This document shows positions 1-8,166 of a stretch of DNA of 64,000 bases, one piece after another. The stretch spans positions 62,001 to 126,000 of the forward strand of contig JAFTOU010000016.1 of the NCBI GenBank assembly GCA_017463615.1, read 5' to 3'. This DNA is from Alistipes sp. Lineage in GTDB: Bacteria; Bacteroidota; Bacteroidia; Bacteroidales; Rikenellaceae. How positions within the stretch are numbered: position 1 is the first letter of the stretch; every line of letters starts with the position of its first letter. The translations under genes and the position numbers were made by a program. The notes under the pieces are model-generated. The model ran no database searches. It was not told the DNA's origin and saw only the letters and a program-made list of their open reading frames with translations.

Positions 1-1274
1 GGACACACCTCCTGAATATCCTTCACAGCCACAGGACGGATACGCTGACGGGTAATCTGCATAAGTCCGAACTTGGTGAGCGGGAGTATCGTGTGGCGTG
101 CCTTGTCGGTAGCCATCAGGCGCTGCATCTCGTCGTAGAGCATCTGGCGAGACTGTGCCTTGTGCATATCTATAAAGTCAATGATGACAATGCCGCCCAA
201 ATCGCGCAGGCGAAGCTGGCGAGCAATCTCTGCCGCTGCAGCAAGGTTCACCTCAAGCACATGCTGCTCCTGGTTGTCGTCTGCCTTGGTGCGGTTACCA
301 GAGTTCACATCAATGACATTCATCGCCTCTGTAGACTCTATAATAAGGTATGCACCTCTCTTGAGTGATACATAGCGGGCGAAGAGCGACTTTATCTGTC
401 GCGAGATATCAAAGTTGTCAAAAATCGGTACTGACCCACGATAGAGCTTCACGAGCTTTACCTTCTCAGGGTCTACCGTCTGAATATAACTGCGTATTTC
501 GTTGTACATCCCCTCGTCGTCTACACAAATCTGGGTAAACGAACCATCCAGGGAGTCACGAATAATTGTGTTGGCTCTGCTCATCTCGCCCATAAGCAGC
601 GCTGGCGCCTGATGGCGACGAATCTGCTGCAGGGTCTTGTTCCACTTCTCTACCGCAGCAAGGATATCCTGCTCTACATCAAGGTCGGTAGCATTTGTGG
701 CAGCGGTACGGATGATAACGCCAAAGTTCTTCGGAAGTACGCCCTGAGCAACACGCTTGAGGCGCTTCTTCTCCTCGTTGGAGCGAATCTTCTGCGAAAG
801 GAAGACCTTTGAGGAGAATGGGACAAGGACAATATTTCTTCCCGGTAATGAGATATCGCAAGTCAGACGCGGTCCCTTTGTGGAGATAGCCTCCTTTGAA
901 ACCTGAACCATCACAGTCTGACCCACTTGCAGATAGTCGCCTATGCGACCATCCTTCTCCATCGGTGCATCAATCTTCATCGCATCAAGGCGGATGCACT
1001 TCTTTCCTGGAGCCCAGCTATCAACAATCTTGTCAAGCGACGAGAAGTGGGGTCCTAAGTCCTGGTAGTGGATAAAAGCGTCGCGCTCGTGACCAATATT
1101 CACAAACGCGGCGTTGAGTCCGGGCATAATCTTGCGCACCTTACCTAAGTATATGTCACCGACAGAAAAACCCGTCTGCGCCATATCCTTACCCAACTCT
1201 ACCAGCACCTTGTCCTCACAGAGGGCAATGTTTATCTCGGTAGAGGTTACATTGATAATTAACTCGCGGTTCAT
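1..1274 (-). CDS. rng: Ribonuclease G/E family protein (3' end outside window)
   Basis: The reverse-strand frame from the ATG at 1274 stays open to the window edge, so the C-terminus is missing; about 424 residues are visible. It begins MNRELIINVT, continues into an S1-like RNA-binding segment (VGDIYLGKVRKIMPGLNAAF, then the HERDAFIHYQDLGPHF block) and then the RNase E/G catalytic region, with GGIIVIDFIDM containing the metal-binding Asp residues and VNSGNRT just before it. This family cleaves single-stranded RNA endonucleolytically in 16S rRNA maturation and mRNA decay. The order HU - small basic protein - RNase G is typical of Bacteroidales. The family call is firm; I infer RNase G rather than E from the length before the catalytic block. 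Confidence 0.93.
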   Translation of the reverse strand, partial: MNRELIINVTSTEINIALCEDKVLVELGKDMAQTGFSVGDIYLGKVRKIMPGLNAAFVNIGHERDAFIHYQDLGPHFSSLDKIVDSWAPGKKCIRLDAMKIDAPMEKDGRIGDYLQVGQTVMVQVSKEAISTKGPRLTCDISLPGRNIVLVPFSSKVFLSQKIRSNEEKKRLKRVAQGVLPKNFGVIIRTAATNATDLDVEQDILAAVEKWNKTLQQIRRHQAPALLMGEMSRANTIIRDSLDGSFTQICVDDEGMYNEIRSYIQTVDPEKVKLVKLYRGSVPIFDNFDISRQIKSLFARYVSLKRGAYLIIESTEAMNVIDVNSGNRTKADDNQEQHVLEVNLAAAAEIARQLRLRDLGGIVIIDFIDMHKAQSRQMLYDEMQRLMATDKARHTILPLTKFGLMQITRQRIRPVAVKDIQEVC

Positions 1275-1324
1275 CTTACAAGATTATGGTTTGATTGACT
1301 ATTGACTATTAGCTATTGGCTGTT

Positions 1325-1590
1325 GGCTGTTGGCTATTGGCTTTTCAGAGGTATCCGCTGTGCGGATTTGTGTTAATTGGTTTATTATAGAATTGAGCAG
1401 AATTTCTGTCGCTTCCATAACTTTGTCGCCTTAGCGACACCTCTAAAAGGCTGTTGGCTATTGGCTTTTCAGAGGTATCCGCTGTGCAGATTTGTGTTAA
1501 TTGGTTTATTATAGAATTGGGCAGAATTTCTGTCGCTTCTATAACTTTGTCGCTTTAGCGACACCTCTAAAAGGCTGTCGGCTATTGGCT
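1325..1590. repeat. 124-bp tandem repeat with paired small hairpins, two copies plus a third start
   Basis: Two near-identical 124-bp units (1325-1448 and 1449-1572) are followed by the first 18 bases of a third. Each unit has an outer inverted pair (CTTTTCAGAGG near its start, CCTCTAAAAG at its end), a small hairpin ATCCGC/GCGGAT, a roughly 60-base centre and a second small hairpin GTCGC/GCGAC. The flanks are runs of GGCTATTGGC/GGCTGTTGG. The units differ at only a few positions, so the duplication is recent or homogenised. No open frame of significance is present. Confidence 0.85.
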
Positions 1591-1616
1591 AACAGCTAAT
1601 GGTGTCTTTAATAGGT

Positions 1617-1646
1617 AACGCTAAAGGGATAAGCCCCTTTAGCGTT
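1617..1646 (-). terminator. Hairpin terminator of the small basic protein gene
   Basis: A 12-bp perfect stem, AACGCTAAAGGG with CCCTTTAGCGTT, lies 35 bases downstream of the reverse-strand gene ending at 1681. On the reverse strand the stem is followed by TTACC rather than a long T tract, so it may act as a 3' stabiliser as well as a terminator. Confidence 0.55.
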
Positions 1647-1680
1647 AAACTCCTATCTAAGCAATATGCCCTCGGGCATA

Positions 1681-1770
1681 CTACTTCTTCTTATGACGAT
1701 CCTTACGCAGACGCTTCTTACGCTTGTGGGTCGCCATCTTGTGACGCTTATGCTTCTTTCCGTTTGGCAT
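1681..1770 (-). CDS. 29-residue AURKAIP1/COX24 (mS38-like) basic protein
   Basis: A short reverse-strand gene encodes MPNGKKHKRHKMATHKRKKR followed by LRKDRHKKK, almost entirely Lys, Arg and His. This matches the very small AURKAIP1/COX24-domain protein seen next to HU genes throughout Bacteroidetes, which is related to mitochondrial ribosomal protein mS38; a ribosomal location is therefore expected from family knowledge. It sits 40 bases downstream of HU and upstream of RNase G on the same strand, with a hairpin after its stop. It is easily missed because of its length, but the conserved composition and synteny make it convincing. Confidence 0.85.
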   Translation of the reverse strand: MPNGKKHKRHKMATHKRKKRLRKDRHKKK

Positions 1771-1810
1771 AGTTGTAAATATTAAAGTTAAACAATAGAT
1801 TTGTCAATTC

Positions 1811-2083
1811 TTACTTTACCTTAGCAGTGAAAGTCTTCGCAGGCTTGAAAGCTGGAATCTTGTGCTCAGGGATAGTGATAGTTGTGTTCTTAGAGATGTT
1901 GCGAGCAACCTTCTCAGCGCGGGTCTTAACGATGAAAGAACCGAAACCACGGAGGTATACATTCTCACCACGGCTCAAAGAGTCCTTTACCTCCTCCATA
2001 AAAAGCTCAACGATTGCCTGAATCTGAACCTTCTCAACGCCAGTCTTCTTCGCAATCTCTGTAACGATATCTGCCTTTGTCAT
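1811..2083 (-). CDS. hup: HU/IHF-family DNA-binding protein
   Basis: This 90-residue protein has the full HU fold: the N-terminal helices MTKADIVTEIAKKTG, the middle VYLRGFGSFIVKTR motif, and the beta-arm region ending in IPAFKPAKTFTAKVK. HU-family dimers bend and compact DNA in the nucleoid. Length and all family motifs are intact. It is probably the first gene of a short unit with the 29-residue basic protein downstream. Confidence 0.95.
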   Translation of the reverse strand: MTKADIVTEIAKKTGVEKVQIQAIVELFMEEVKDSLSRGENVYLRGFGSFIVKTRAEKVARNISKNTTITIPEHKIPAFKPAKTFTAKVK

Positions 2084-2527
2084 AGCTGTAATTTTTTTTG
2101 TTTATAAATAACTTATTTTTTCCTTTTTCCTAACTCTATCGCCCTTATACAGAGCGAAATCGGCGACAAATATACACTTAATTTTGCAAAAGCTAAAACT
2201 TTCGCCCGATTTTTTTAAGAAAAATGAAAAAATATTTACCTAGCTGTTGGCTTTGGGCTATTGGCTCGTCTACGACGACCCTTCCTCCTCGCGGCTCGGC
2301 ATAGCAAACAAGTTTGCTCTGCCCTCGCTCCGCAGCGTCGGTTAGCCATTAGCTTTTCAGAGGAATTTTTTATTAAAGGTTACTGAAGAGTATTAAGGGA
2401 TACTAATGGTCGCGTTCCGCGACGCTACGCAGTACAAAGTTTGCGCTACCCTTAATAACCCTTAGTCTCCCTTAATAACCTTTAATGTTGCGCTATCCGG
2501 CTTGCACCGTCGTCCGCTTCTCGTAAC
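2084..2527. repeat. Intergenic repeat-rich stretch between HU and the 3'-hairpin elements
   Basis: This stretch holds no credible gene. It contains runs of GCTGTTGGCTTTGGGCTATTGGC (split as short TTGGC units) near 2240-2265, another TTAGCCATTAGC run at 2341-2352, and an imperfect inverted repeat whose outer arms are ATTAAAGGTTA (2372-2382) and TAACCTTTAAT (2476-2486). Within it, AGTATTAAGGGA and CCCTTAATAACCC are also complementary. The AT-rich start (2084-2230) probably carries the HU promoter on the reverse strand, although I see no clear match to the TAnnTTTG consensus. Confidence 0.6.
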
Positions 2528-2656
2528 ATTTTATCGTCAGAGCGCGGCAGATACAACGCTCGGCAAAAATACCCGCGATGGGCTGTACTAAAGCGTACTG
2601 CCCATTGCGGGTACTTTTTGTTAGCGGCAGTAGGTGCCGCGTTATCACGATAAAAT
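2528..2656 (-). repeat. 3'-hairpin element A1 (TACTAAAGCGTA-loop family)
   Basis: Outer arms ATTTTATCGT (2528-2537) and ACGATAAAAT (2647-2656) are perfectly complementary. Inside, an imperfect second stem (GCGCGGCA ... TGCCGCG) leads to a central stem ACCCGCGATGGGC (2571-2583) / GCCCATTGCGGGT (2600-2612) capped by TGTACTAAAGCGTACT. The strand given is that of the upstream gene, which would transcribe it. It abuts element A2. See the matching copies near 7.6 and 62.3 kb. Confidence 0.85.
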
Positions 2657-2784
2657 AATTTAGCGTCAAAAGGCGGTAGTAGGCGCGCATCGTGAAATAT
2701 CCCTGGATGGGACATACTAAAGCGTATTTCCCATTCGGGGATATGAGGGATGTGCGGCTAATGCCGTCTTTTCACGCTAAAATT
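2657..2784 (-). repeat. 3'-hairpin element A2, overlapping the stop codon of the ProX-type gene
   Basis: Outer arms AATTTAGCGT (2657-2666) and ACGCTAAAATT (2774-2784) pair. The central stem is TATCCCTGGATGGG (2698-2711) against CCCATTCGGGGATA (2730-2743), with loop ACATACTAAAGCGTATTT. The stop codon of the reverse-strand gene (2777-2779) lies inside the right outer arm, so the 3' end of the coding sequence is itself part of the element. Confidence 0.85.
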
Positions 2785-3262
2785 CCTCAAAGCTGTTACC
2801 TACGGCTTCAAGATACTTGGCAAACATCTCTTGCGAAATTACGACTGTTGCGCGGTTGTCGTTGGGGTGGAAGCTGAGTGAGGGGTAGTTTTTCAGGGAG
2901 CTATCAAGGAAGAGGTGGACATGGTTTTCGGTGTCGTTTATAAGGCCGAAAGGGGATACGGAGCCTGGTTTGAGGCCCAAGTATCGCTCCATGCGCTGCT
3001 CAGAGGCGAAGGATAGTTTGCCCTGCTTCAATCGCTGCTCAAGGTCGTGGATAGCCAGGTTTTTATCGCTATCAAAGACAACGAGGTAGTGGCGGTTGCC
3101 CTTATGGTTACGGAAAAAGAGGTTCTTGCAGTGCTTAGAGCCGTCGTTATGCCAGTACTGGCGGGCAATCTCAATAGTTGGCGCCTCGGGGTGGGTATAA
3201 AAAGAGTATTCAATTTGATGCTCTCGCAAAAAATTGAATACTCGCTCTTGTCGTTCGCTCAT
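2777..3262 (-). CDS. YbaK/ProX-type aminoacyl-tRNA deacylase
   Basis: The protein (about 161 residues from MSERQERVFNFL) matches the YbaK/EbsC family, specifically the ProX prolyl-tRNA editing group. The visible blocks are FYTHPEAPTIE, KHCKNLFFRNHKGNRHYLVVFDSDKNLAI, GLKPGSVSPFGLIND and LSFHPNDNRATVVIS. Members hydrolyse mischarged tRNA such as Ala-tRNA(Pro). I chose the ATG at 3262 because it begins one base after the rpe stop (3264-3266); an in-frame upstream ATG at 3307 would overlap rpe by 44 bases and adds a Ser-rich tail not typical of the family. It is translationally linked to rpe, and its own 3' end lies in hairpin element A2. Confidence 0.9.
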   Translation of the reverse strand: MSERQERVFNFLREHQIEYSFYTHPEAPTIEIARQYWHNDGSKHCKNLFFRNHKGNRHYLVVFDSDKNLAIHDLEQRLKQGKLSFASEQRMERYLGLKPGSVSPFGLINDTENHVHLFLDSSLKNYPSLSFHPNDNRATVVISQEMFAKYLEAVGNSFEEF

Positions 3263-3263
3263 A

Positions 3264-3932
3264 CTACTTTGAGATAGCTGCGCGGAGCTGAGGGATAGAC
3301 TCGTCAAGGGTCATACCCTTACGATATACGCCAGCAGTACCGCCTACGAATACATTTGCACCCATACCTGCCATCAGCTCGGCACGCTCGCAAGATACAG
3401 AGCCATCTACGCTGATAAGCACCTTCTCATAGCCATTTGAGTCAAGCCACTGACGCATCTGAGCAACCTTATCCAGAATACCCTCAACCAGCTTTGCACC
3501 AGAGAAACCTGGGTGCACGAGCATAAGGGTAACCATATCGGTATAAGCCATGTGCGGAGCAACAGACTCCACAGGGGTGTCAGGATTTACAACAACGCCG
3601 AACAGTGCGCCCTTAGAGTGGATATCGGCAGCGAACTCGCTCAGGTCCTTATCCAACTCCACATGTGTAGAGACGATATCGCCAGCATGAACATCAATCT
3701 TAGAGCAGATGAACTCTGGCTCCTCGCACATAAGGTGGATATCCAGTGGCATATCGGTAACCTTGTGCATAGCATTTGGGAAATCGGGGCCGAATGTCAT
3801 ATTTGGCACAAAGTGACCATCCATAACATCAATATGCAACCAGTCGATACCGTTGCGCTCAAGGGTTTTGATGTCGCGCTCAAGATTCATAAGGTCTGAG
3901 CACATTACTGATACAGAAATTTTATTAGCCAT
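3264..3932 (-). CDS. rpe: Ribulose-phosphate 3-epimerase
   Basis: This 222-residue TIM-barrel enzyme interconverts ribulose-5-phosphate and xylulose-5-phosphate in the pentose phosphate pathway. Family motifs are intact: WLHIDVMDGHFVPNMTFGP (metal-binding His and Asp), DIHLMCEEPE, VVNPDTPVE, LMLVHPGFSGAK and the phosphate-binding ISVDGSVS ... GANVFVGGTAGVY. The length is normal. It is the first gene of a two-gene unit with the ProX-type deacylase, and is divergent from the phosphodiesterase operon. Confidence 0.97.
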   Translation of the reverse strand: MANKISVSVMCSDLMNLERDIKTLERNGIDWLHIDVMDGHFVPNMTFGPDFPNAMHKVTDMPLDIHLMCEEPEFICSKIDVHAGDIVSTHVELDKDLSEFAADIHSKGALFGVVVNPDTPVESVAPHMAYTDMVTLMLVHPGFSGAKLVEGILDKVAQMRQWLDSNGYEKVLISVDGSVSCERAELMAGMGANVFVGGTAGVYRKGMTLDESIPQLRAAISK

Positions 3933-4072
3933 ACGTGTACTATAGTTTGTTGATTTTGTCCTATTGTTCGCAAAGATAATATTTTTTGGAGAATAAATTG
4001 CTTCTTTTGCAGAAAATTTCTAATTTTGTTGTTAGAATTTGTTTATAACAACCGTAAAATACCAAAATGATT

Positions 4073-4873
4073 ATGAAAAAGATTCTCACATTGGCAGCCG
4101 CAGCACTCATCACTGCAACGGCTATTGCACAGCCTCAGGTTATCGCTCACCGCGGTTATCACGCAACTAAGGGCTCCTGCCGCAACTCTATTGAGGCGCT
4201 CAAGCAGGCGCAGAAGTTGGGGCTCTATGGCTCAGAGTGCGACATCAATATGACCAAGGATGGCATTATCGTTGTGGCTCACGGCTACCTGCACCCAGAT
4301 AAAATCTATCGCAGGGGCGAGGATATTCCGCGTCTGAATATTCAGAAGAGCACCTACGAGGAGCTCTGCGCTATCAAGTTGGAGAATGGCGAGACCATCC
4401 CTACCCTTGAGCAGTATCTTGAGCAGGCAAAGAAGAGCAAGAAGACCAAGCTAATCATTGAGATTAAGGACCACGCTACCCCTGCAAAGGAGACCGAAAT
4501 TGTACAGCAGACCGTAGATATGGTTGCCAAGTTCGGTCTGAACGATATGGTTGAGTATATCGCCTTCCGTCCGTGGGTATGCTTTGAGCTCAAGCGTCTG
4601 GCTCCAGAGGGCACCCCTATCGCATACCTCAATGGCGACTACGACCCTGCCTATGTTGAGGGTATGGGTATCTCGGGCATTGACTACAAGTACGATGTGC
4701 TGAAGAAGAAGCCAAAGTGGATTAAGTCCTGCCAGAAGCGCGGCCTTAAGGTAAATGTATGGACCGTAAATGCCGAGGAGAAGCTGCGCTGGGTTATTGA
4801 GCAGGGTGTGGACTACATCACCACCGATGACCCAGTACTTGCAAACAAGTTAATCAAGGAGATGTGCAAATAA
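4073..4873 (+). CDS. Secreted glycerophosphodiester phosphodiesterase
   Basis: The protein starts with a signal peptide (MKKILTLAAAALITATAIAQ) and then shows the GDPD signature: IAHRGYHATKGSCRNSIEAL, GSECDINMTKDGIIVVAHG, IIEIKD, and the C-terminal VNVWTVNAEE ... GVDYITTDDP. Family members hydrolyse glycerophosphodiesters to glycerol-3-phosphate and an alcohol, here probably in the periplasm. An alternative ATG at 4067 would only add Met-Ile. A TAATTTTG -7-like element lies at 4021-4028, without a good upstream partner. The stop overlaps the start of the permease gene (TAATG), so the two are co-translated. Confidence 0.92.
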   Translation: MKKILTLAAAALITATAIAQPQVIAHRGYHATKGSCRNSIEALKQAQKLGLYGSECDINMTKDGIIVVAHGYLHPDKIYRRGEDIPRLNIQKSTYEELCAIKLENGETIPTLEQYLEQAKKSKKTKLIIEIKDHATPAKETEIVQQTVDMVAKFGLNDMVEYIAFRPWVCFELKRLAPEGTPIAYLNGDYDPAYVEGMGISGIDYKYDVLKKKPKWIKSCQKRGLKVNVWTVNAEEKLRWVIEQGVDYITTDDPVLANKLIKEMCK

Positions 4874-6126
4874 TGAAGTTCCGATATAACCTAAACGATC
4901 GCCCCTCTTTTGGGGCGATGTTTCTCTACGGTTTGCAGTGGCTGATGATCTGCATCCCCGTAGTACTCACAAGCACCTTTGTTGCTCCTGAGGGTCAGAC
5001 CCTCTTCTTCACTCAGAAGCTCTTTGCGCTGATGGGTGCCACGATGATTATCAACGCCCTGTGGGGACACCGTCTGCCACTTGTTGCAGGACCTGCGGCG
5101 GTGCTACTTATGGGCGTATTAGCTGCCTCGCAACAAGGCAGTTGCAGCGAGGCGATATACCCCTCTATAGCCCTCGGTGGTGTGATTGTTGCCACCCTTG
5201 CAGCTACGGGACTGATGCGTCGCGTGCAGAGCATATTCACCCCGCGCATTGTCGTTGCCATAGTGGTGCTTATAGCCTTTACGATGGCGAAGCCTATTGT
5301 GGGTATGATATTCTCCGACAAGGAGCACCAGATGCTGGCTATGCTCTTCGCCCTTGTTGCCGTTATCGCTATGGCTATGGCGAACAACCTGCTGCGTGGC
5401 GTGTGGAAATCTATGGTGGTTATTGTGGCGATGATTGTAGGCTCGCTATTCTACTACTGCATGACCGAGTTCCCTGAGCAGTTTGTCTCCGACAGCGTAG
5501 CTCCGCAGCTCTTTATCAGCGGCGTGAAGTTTGATGCTGGCGTAGTTATCGCCTTCATCTTCTGCTACATAGCCCTCTTTATCAACCAGATTGGCTCGGT
5601 GCAGTCGTTGGGCGAGTTTGTGGGGGCAGACGGCATGGAGAGGCGACAAAGCCGCGGTATGATTGTGCAGGGGGCGATGAATATTATGGCTGGCGCGCTG
5701 GGCGTTATCGGCCCTGTGGACTACTCCCTCTCGCCAGGCGTTGTAGCATCGTCGCAGTGCGCCTCAAGGTATACGATTATCCCTGCGGCGGCGATGATGA
5801 TTATCCTCGCCTTTATCCCCGATGCGGTGGCGCTGCTGCTCACTATTCCACAGCCAGTTATGGGCGTGGTGCTGCTCTACCTGATGTGCACGCAGGTGGC
5901 TGCAGGTCTGCACCTTACACACTCCACATCGGCAACCACGACCTTCAAGGATGGACTTGTGCTCGCCATCCCGATAATGTTTACCATTGTGCTCTCCTTT
6001 GCTCCGCAGTCGGCTATGGCAACCATTCCGTCACTGCTCCGCCCTATCGTGGGCAACGGCTTTGTGATGGGCATAATCATAATTCTACTTCTTGAACACC
6101 TATTCTTAAAAGAGAAAAAGCAATGA
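4873..6126 (+). CDS. NCS2-family nucleobase (uracil/xanthine) permease
   Basis: A hydrophobic protein of about 417 residues with some 12-14 predicted membrane segments; it resembles the UraA/xanthine permease (NCS2) family. The segment INQIGSVQSLGEFVGADGMERRQ resembles the conserved loop after TM8 of that family, and the AGALGVIGPVDYSLSPGVVASSQ region corresponds to the substrate-site neighbourhood. It should import a nucleobase by proton symport across the inner membrane; the substrate cannot be told. I chose the ATG overlapping the previous stop; a GTG nine bases upstream is also in frame. It overlaps the aldolase gene by four bases (ATGA). Confidence 0.85.
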   Translation: MKFRYNLNDRPSFGAMFLYGLQWLMICIPVVLTSTFVAPEGQTLFFTQKLFALMGATMIINALWGHRLPLVAGPAAVLLMGVLAASQQGSCSEAIYPSIALGGVIVATLAATGLMRRVQSIFTPRIVVAIVVLIAFTMAKPIVGMIFSDKEHQMLAMLFALVAVIAMAMANNLLRGVWKSMVVIVAMIVGSLFYYCMTEFPEQFVSDSVAPQLFISGVKFDAGVVIAFIFCYIALFINQIGSVQSLGEFVGADGMERRQSRGMIVQGAMNIMAGALGVIGPVDYSLSPGVVASSQCASRYTIIPAAAMMIILAFIPDAVALLLTIPQPVMGVVLLYLMCTQVAAGLHLTHSTSATTTFKDGLVLAIPIMFTIVLSFAPQSAMATIPSLLRPIVGNGFVMGIIIILLLEHLFLKEKKQ

Positions 6127-6947
6127 ATGTAAAGCAACTACTCAAGCAGTGCCAGCAGGATAAGTGCGCGGTGCTTGCAACCAACTTCTATAACCTTGAG
6201 ACCCTACAGGGCGTTATGCGCGCTGCGCAGAAGACGCAATCCCCAGTGCTGCTGCAGCTTACCCGCTCAAGCATTGACTATATGGGACTTAAGCAGGCGG
6301 TGGCTATGGCTCGCCAGGCGATTGCCGACTATGGCGTTCAGGGCTGGATACACCTTGACCATGGCGGTAGCGTTGAGCTTGTGGCTCGCTGCCTTGATGC
6401 GGGCTTTGACTCGGTGATGATTGACGCCAGCGAGCAGAGCTTTGAGGTCAATGTAGAGACCTCGCGTCGCGTGGTTGAGATGGCAGCCCCATACGGCGTA
6501 AATGTGGAGGCGGAGCTGGGCTATGTGGCAAAGCTCGGGCAGGAGCAGGGCGGCGGCTTCACCACCCCCGAGGAGGCGAAGCTCTTTGTACAGCAGACGG
6601 GCGTAGACGCTCTGGCGGTATCTATCGGCTCGGCACACGGCTTCTACAAGCAGGCGCCGAAGTTGGATATTGAGCGACTTGCTCAGATTCACGCCGCTAC
6701 AGATGTGGCACTGGTGCTCCACGGCAGCTCTGGCATACCGCACGACATGGTGCAGCAGGCTATTGCCAACGGTATTGTAAAGGTAAACCTCGCGACCGAG
6801 ATTAAGGACACCTTTATGCGCAACCTGAAGGGTATCCTAACCACCACCGACGAGATTGACCTGCGCAAAGTATTCCCTAAGGCTACCGATGCAGTAGTAG
6901 AACTACTGATTGAGAAGTACGGCGTAGTAAAAAATTTGCAGTTGTAA
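6123..6947 (+). CDS. Class II aldolase (fructose/tagatose-bisphosphate family)
   Basis: This 274-residue protein has the class II aldolase motifs: WIHLDHGGSVELVARCLDAGFDSVMIDASE (zinc-binding His residues and catalytic Asp), VEAELGYVAKLGQEQ, DALAVSIGSAHGFYK, and LVLHGSSGIPHDMVQQAIANGIVKVNLATEI. Its length is closest to the GatY/KbaY tagatose-bisphosphate branch rather than the longer fructose-bisphosphate enzymes. It cleaves a ketose-1,6-bisphosphate to dihydroxyacetone phosphate and glyceraldehyde-3-phosphate. It is the last gene of an overlapping three-gene operon. A GatZ/KbaZ-like partner protein lies 2.6 kb downstream at 9556. Confidence 0.93.
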   Translation: MNVKQLLKQCQQDKCAVLATNFYNLETLQGVMRAAQKTQSPVLLQLTRSSIDYMGLKQAVAMARQAIADYGVQGWIHLDHGGSVELVARCLDAGFDSVMIDASEQSFEVNVETSRRVVEMAAPYGVNVEAELGYVAKLGQEQGGGFTTPEEAKLFVQQTGVDALAVSIGSAHGFYKQAPKLDIERLAQIHAATDVALVLHGSSGIPHDMVQQAIANGIVKVNLATEIKDTFMRNLKGILTTTDEIDLRKVFPKATDAVVELLIEKYGVVKNLQL

Positions 6948-7010
6948 AACATACTTTCCATTTTTTTACTACCTTTGCAACGCAAAACCTAATACAGACC
7001 TCTATCAACT

Positions 7011-7418
7011 ATGGAAAAGTACGAATCTAAACAGTGTCAGATATTTAAGTCGGCAGCTCAGATATTCCCCTTCATCTCCAACTTCAACCTGCTAACCCCC
7101 GCGGTGGCAGATAAGGTGGAGCAGTGGCAGGCTACGGAGGATACCTGCTCGTTCCAGATTAAGGGCTTTACCGTAAAGCTGCGCATGGTGGATAAGGTCT
7201 ACGGCAAGCATGTGAAGATTACGGGCGACGACGGCGGCGTACCTATTGACTTCTCGTTCTGGATTCAGCTGCACGAGGTCACCCCTACCGACACCCGCAT
7301 CCGCATGGTGCTGCACGCCGAGCTGAATATGATGATGCGCATGATGGTCGGCAGCAAGATTCAGAAGGGCCTTGACCAGGCCGTAGAGGGCTTCGCCGCA
7401 GCGTTTAATAGAATTTAA
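7011..7418 (+). CDS. SRPBCC/START-like small protein
   Basis: A 135-residue soluble protein beginning MEKYESKQCQIFKSAAQIFPFISNF. The pattern (N-terminal strand, helix, curved antiparallel sheet, long C-terminal helix QKGLDQAVEGFAAAFNRI) and the segment DFSFWIQLHEVTPTDTRIRMVLHAELN fit the SRPBCC (START/polyketide-cyclase-like) fold, which binds hydrophobic ligands. No catalytic residue can be named. It is preceded by a TACCTTTG -7 box at about 6971-6978 and followed by a repeat element, so it is probably monocistronic. Confidence 0.65.
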   Translation: MEKYESKQCQIFKSAAQIFPFISNFNLLTPAVADKVEQWQATEDTCSFQIKGFTVKLRMVDKVYGKHVKITGDDGGVPIDFSFWIQLHEVTPTDTRIRMVLHAELNMMMRMMVGSKIQKGLDQAVEGFAAAFNRI

Positions 7419-7553
7419 CCATTAGCTATTAGCCATTAGCTATTGGCTATATCAAGGTATCGCTACGCGATAGTTTTTATAGGGTGCAATTGGAGTTGTT
7501 GGGTTCTGATTGCACCCTATAAATATTGTCGGCTTACTGACACCGCTGAAAAG
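7419..7553. repeat. Cloverleaf-type repeat element, inverted orientation
   Basis: Runs of CCATTAGCTATTAGC lead into a hairpin TATCGC/GCGATA (7458-7472), a central 13-bp stem TATAGGGTGCAAT (7478-7490) / ATTGCACCCTATA (7509-7521), and a second small hairpin based on GTCGGC...GAC (7528-7541), followed by CCGCTGAAAAGCCAATGG. The left end (TATATCAAGGTATCGC) is the reverse complement of the right end of the copies near 20.3 and 23.2 kb, so this copy is inverted relative to them. Confidence 0.75.
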
Positions 7554-7597
7554 CCAATGGCCATTTTGTTGTCAGAGTGGTGTAATATGCACCGTCC

Positions 7598-7727
7598 AAT
7601 TTCTCGTCAGAAGTCGTAAGATGTGGTGCATCGTAAAAGAAACCCCTTTGGGATAGTACTAAAGCGTACAGCCCAAAGGGGTTTACTTTTAGGATGTGAC
7701 GCAGGTTGCGGCTTATCACGAGAAATT
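7598..7727 (-). repeat. 3'-hairpin element B, overlapping a stop codon
   Basis: Outer arms AATTTCTCGT (7598-7607) and ACGAGAAATT (7718-7727) pair. The central stem is AACCCCTTTGGG against CCCAAAGGGGTT, with loop ATAGTACTAAAGCGTACAG. The stop codon of the reverse-strand gene at 7726-7728 falls in the right arm, as in element A2. A partial second copy (TTGTTGTCAGAGTGGTG) lies just upstream at about 7566-7582. Confidence 0.85.
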
Positions 7728-8163
7728 AAATCTCTTTGACAGTCTCCGACGACACAACCTCCTGCTCTGGTAACAGAGAACCCTCAGGTACAGCAGGTAC
7801 ATTGTGGGAAATAATGCTATCCACGATATACTTGGTGAAACCGCGCCAAGGCAGTGCGCCGAAGTACTCCTTATAGCGGAGCTCAACGATTTTACCGCCC
7901 TCAAGCATAAGCTGCTCGGCGATTCGCTCATTCTCCACAGAGAACTCAAACTCGTAGGACTGGATAGAGCCTGCGGTCTTAGAGCGGATGCCCGACTGGA
8001 TAAGTTTGCCCTCGTAGGTCTTGAAGAGCAAGCCCTTCTTTACCACATAGTTCAGCTCGCCGCTCTTAACGCCCTCGCCAAAGACGAAGTAGAAGCGGAA
8101 ATAGAATGCGCCAGCACCTGCAACAAGCAGCAGCAGAATGAGCGCTGTCCAAAGTTTTTTCAT
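7726..8163 (-). CDS. Membrane-anchored protein of unknown function (acyltransferase partner)
   Basis: A 145-residue protein with one N-terminal membrane segment (MKKLWTALILLLLVAGAGAFYF) and a small domain on the far side. It includes GELNYVVKKGLLFKTYEGKLIQSGIRS and a GALPWRGFTKYIVDSI block. I do not recognise an enzyme family. It starts three bases after the stop of the upstream acyltransferase on the same strand, so the two are probably co-translated and may act together in envelope lipid metabolism; that is inference. Its 3' end lies in hairpin element B. Confidence 0.75.
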   Translation of the reverse strand: MKKLWTALILLLLVAGAGAFYFRFYFVFGEGVKSGELNYVVKKGLLFKTYEGKLIQSGIRSKTAGSIQSYEFEFSVENERIAEQLMLEGGKIVELRYKEYFGALPWRGFTKYIVDSIISHNVPAVPEGSLLPEQEVVSSETVKEI

Positions 8164-8166
8164 AAT

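Noticed and set aside
2482..2715. Short reverse frames over the A1/A2 hairpin elements
   Set aside because: They read straight through nested inverted repeats, have no family match and no plausible start context; the DNA structure explains the sequence better.
1275..2784. Insertion-sequence remnant from the many inverted repeats
   Set aside because: No transposase-like frame of any size is present and arm sequences differ from copy to copy, which is unlike IS terminal repeats.
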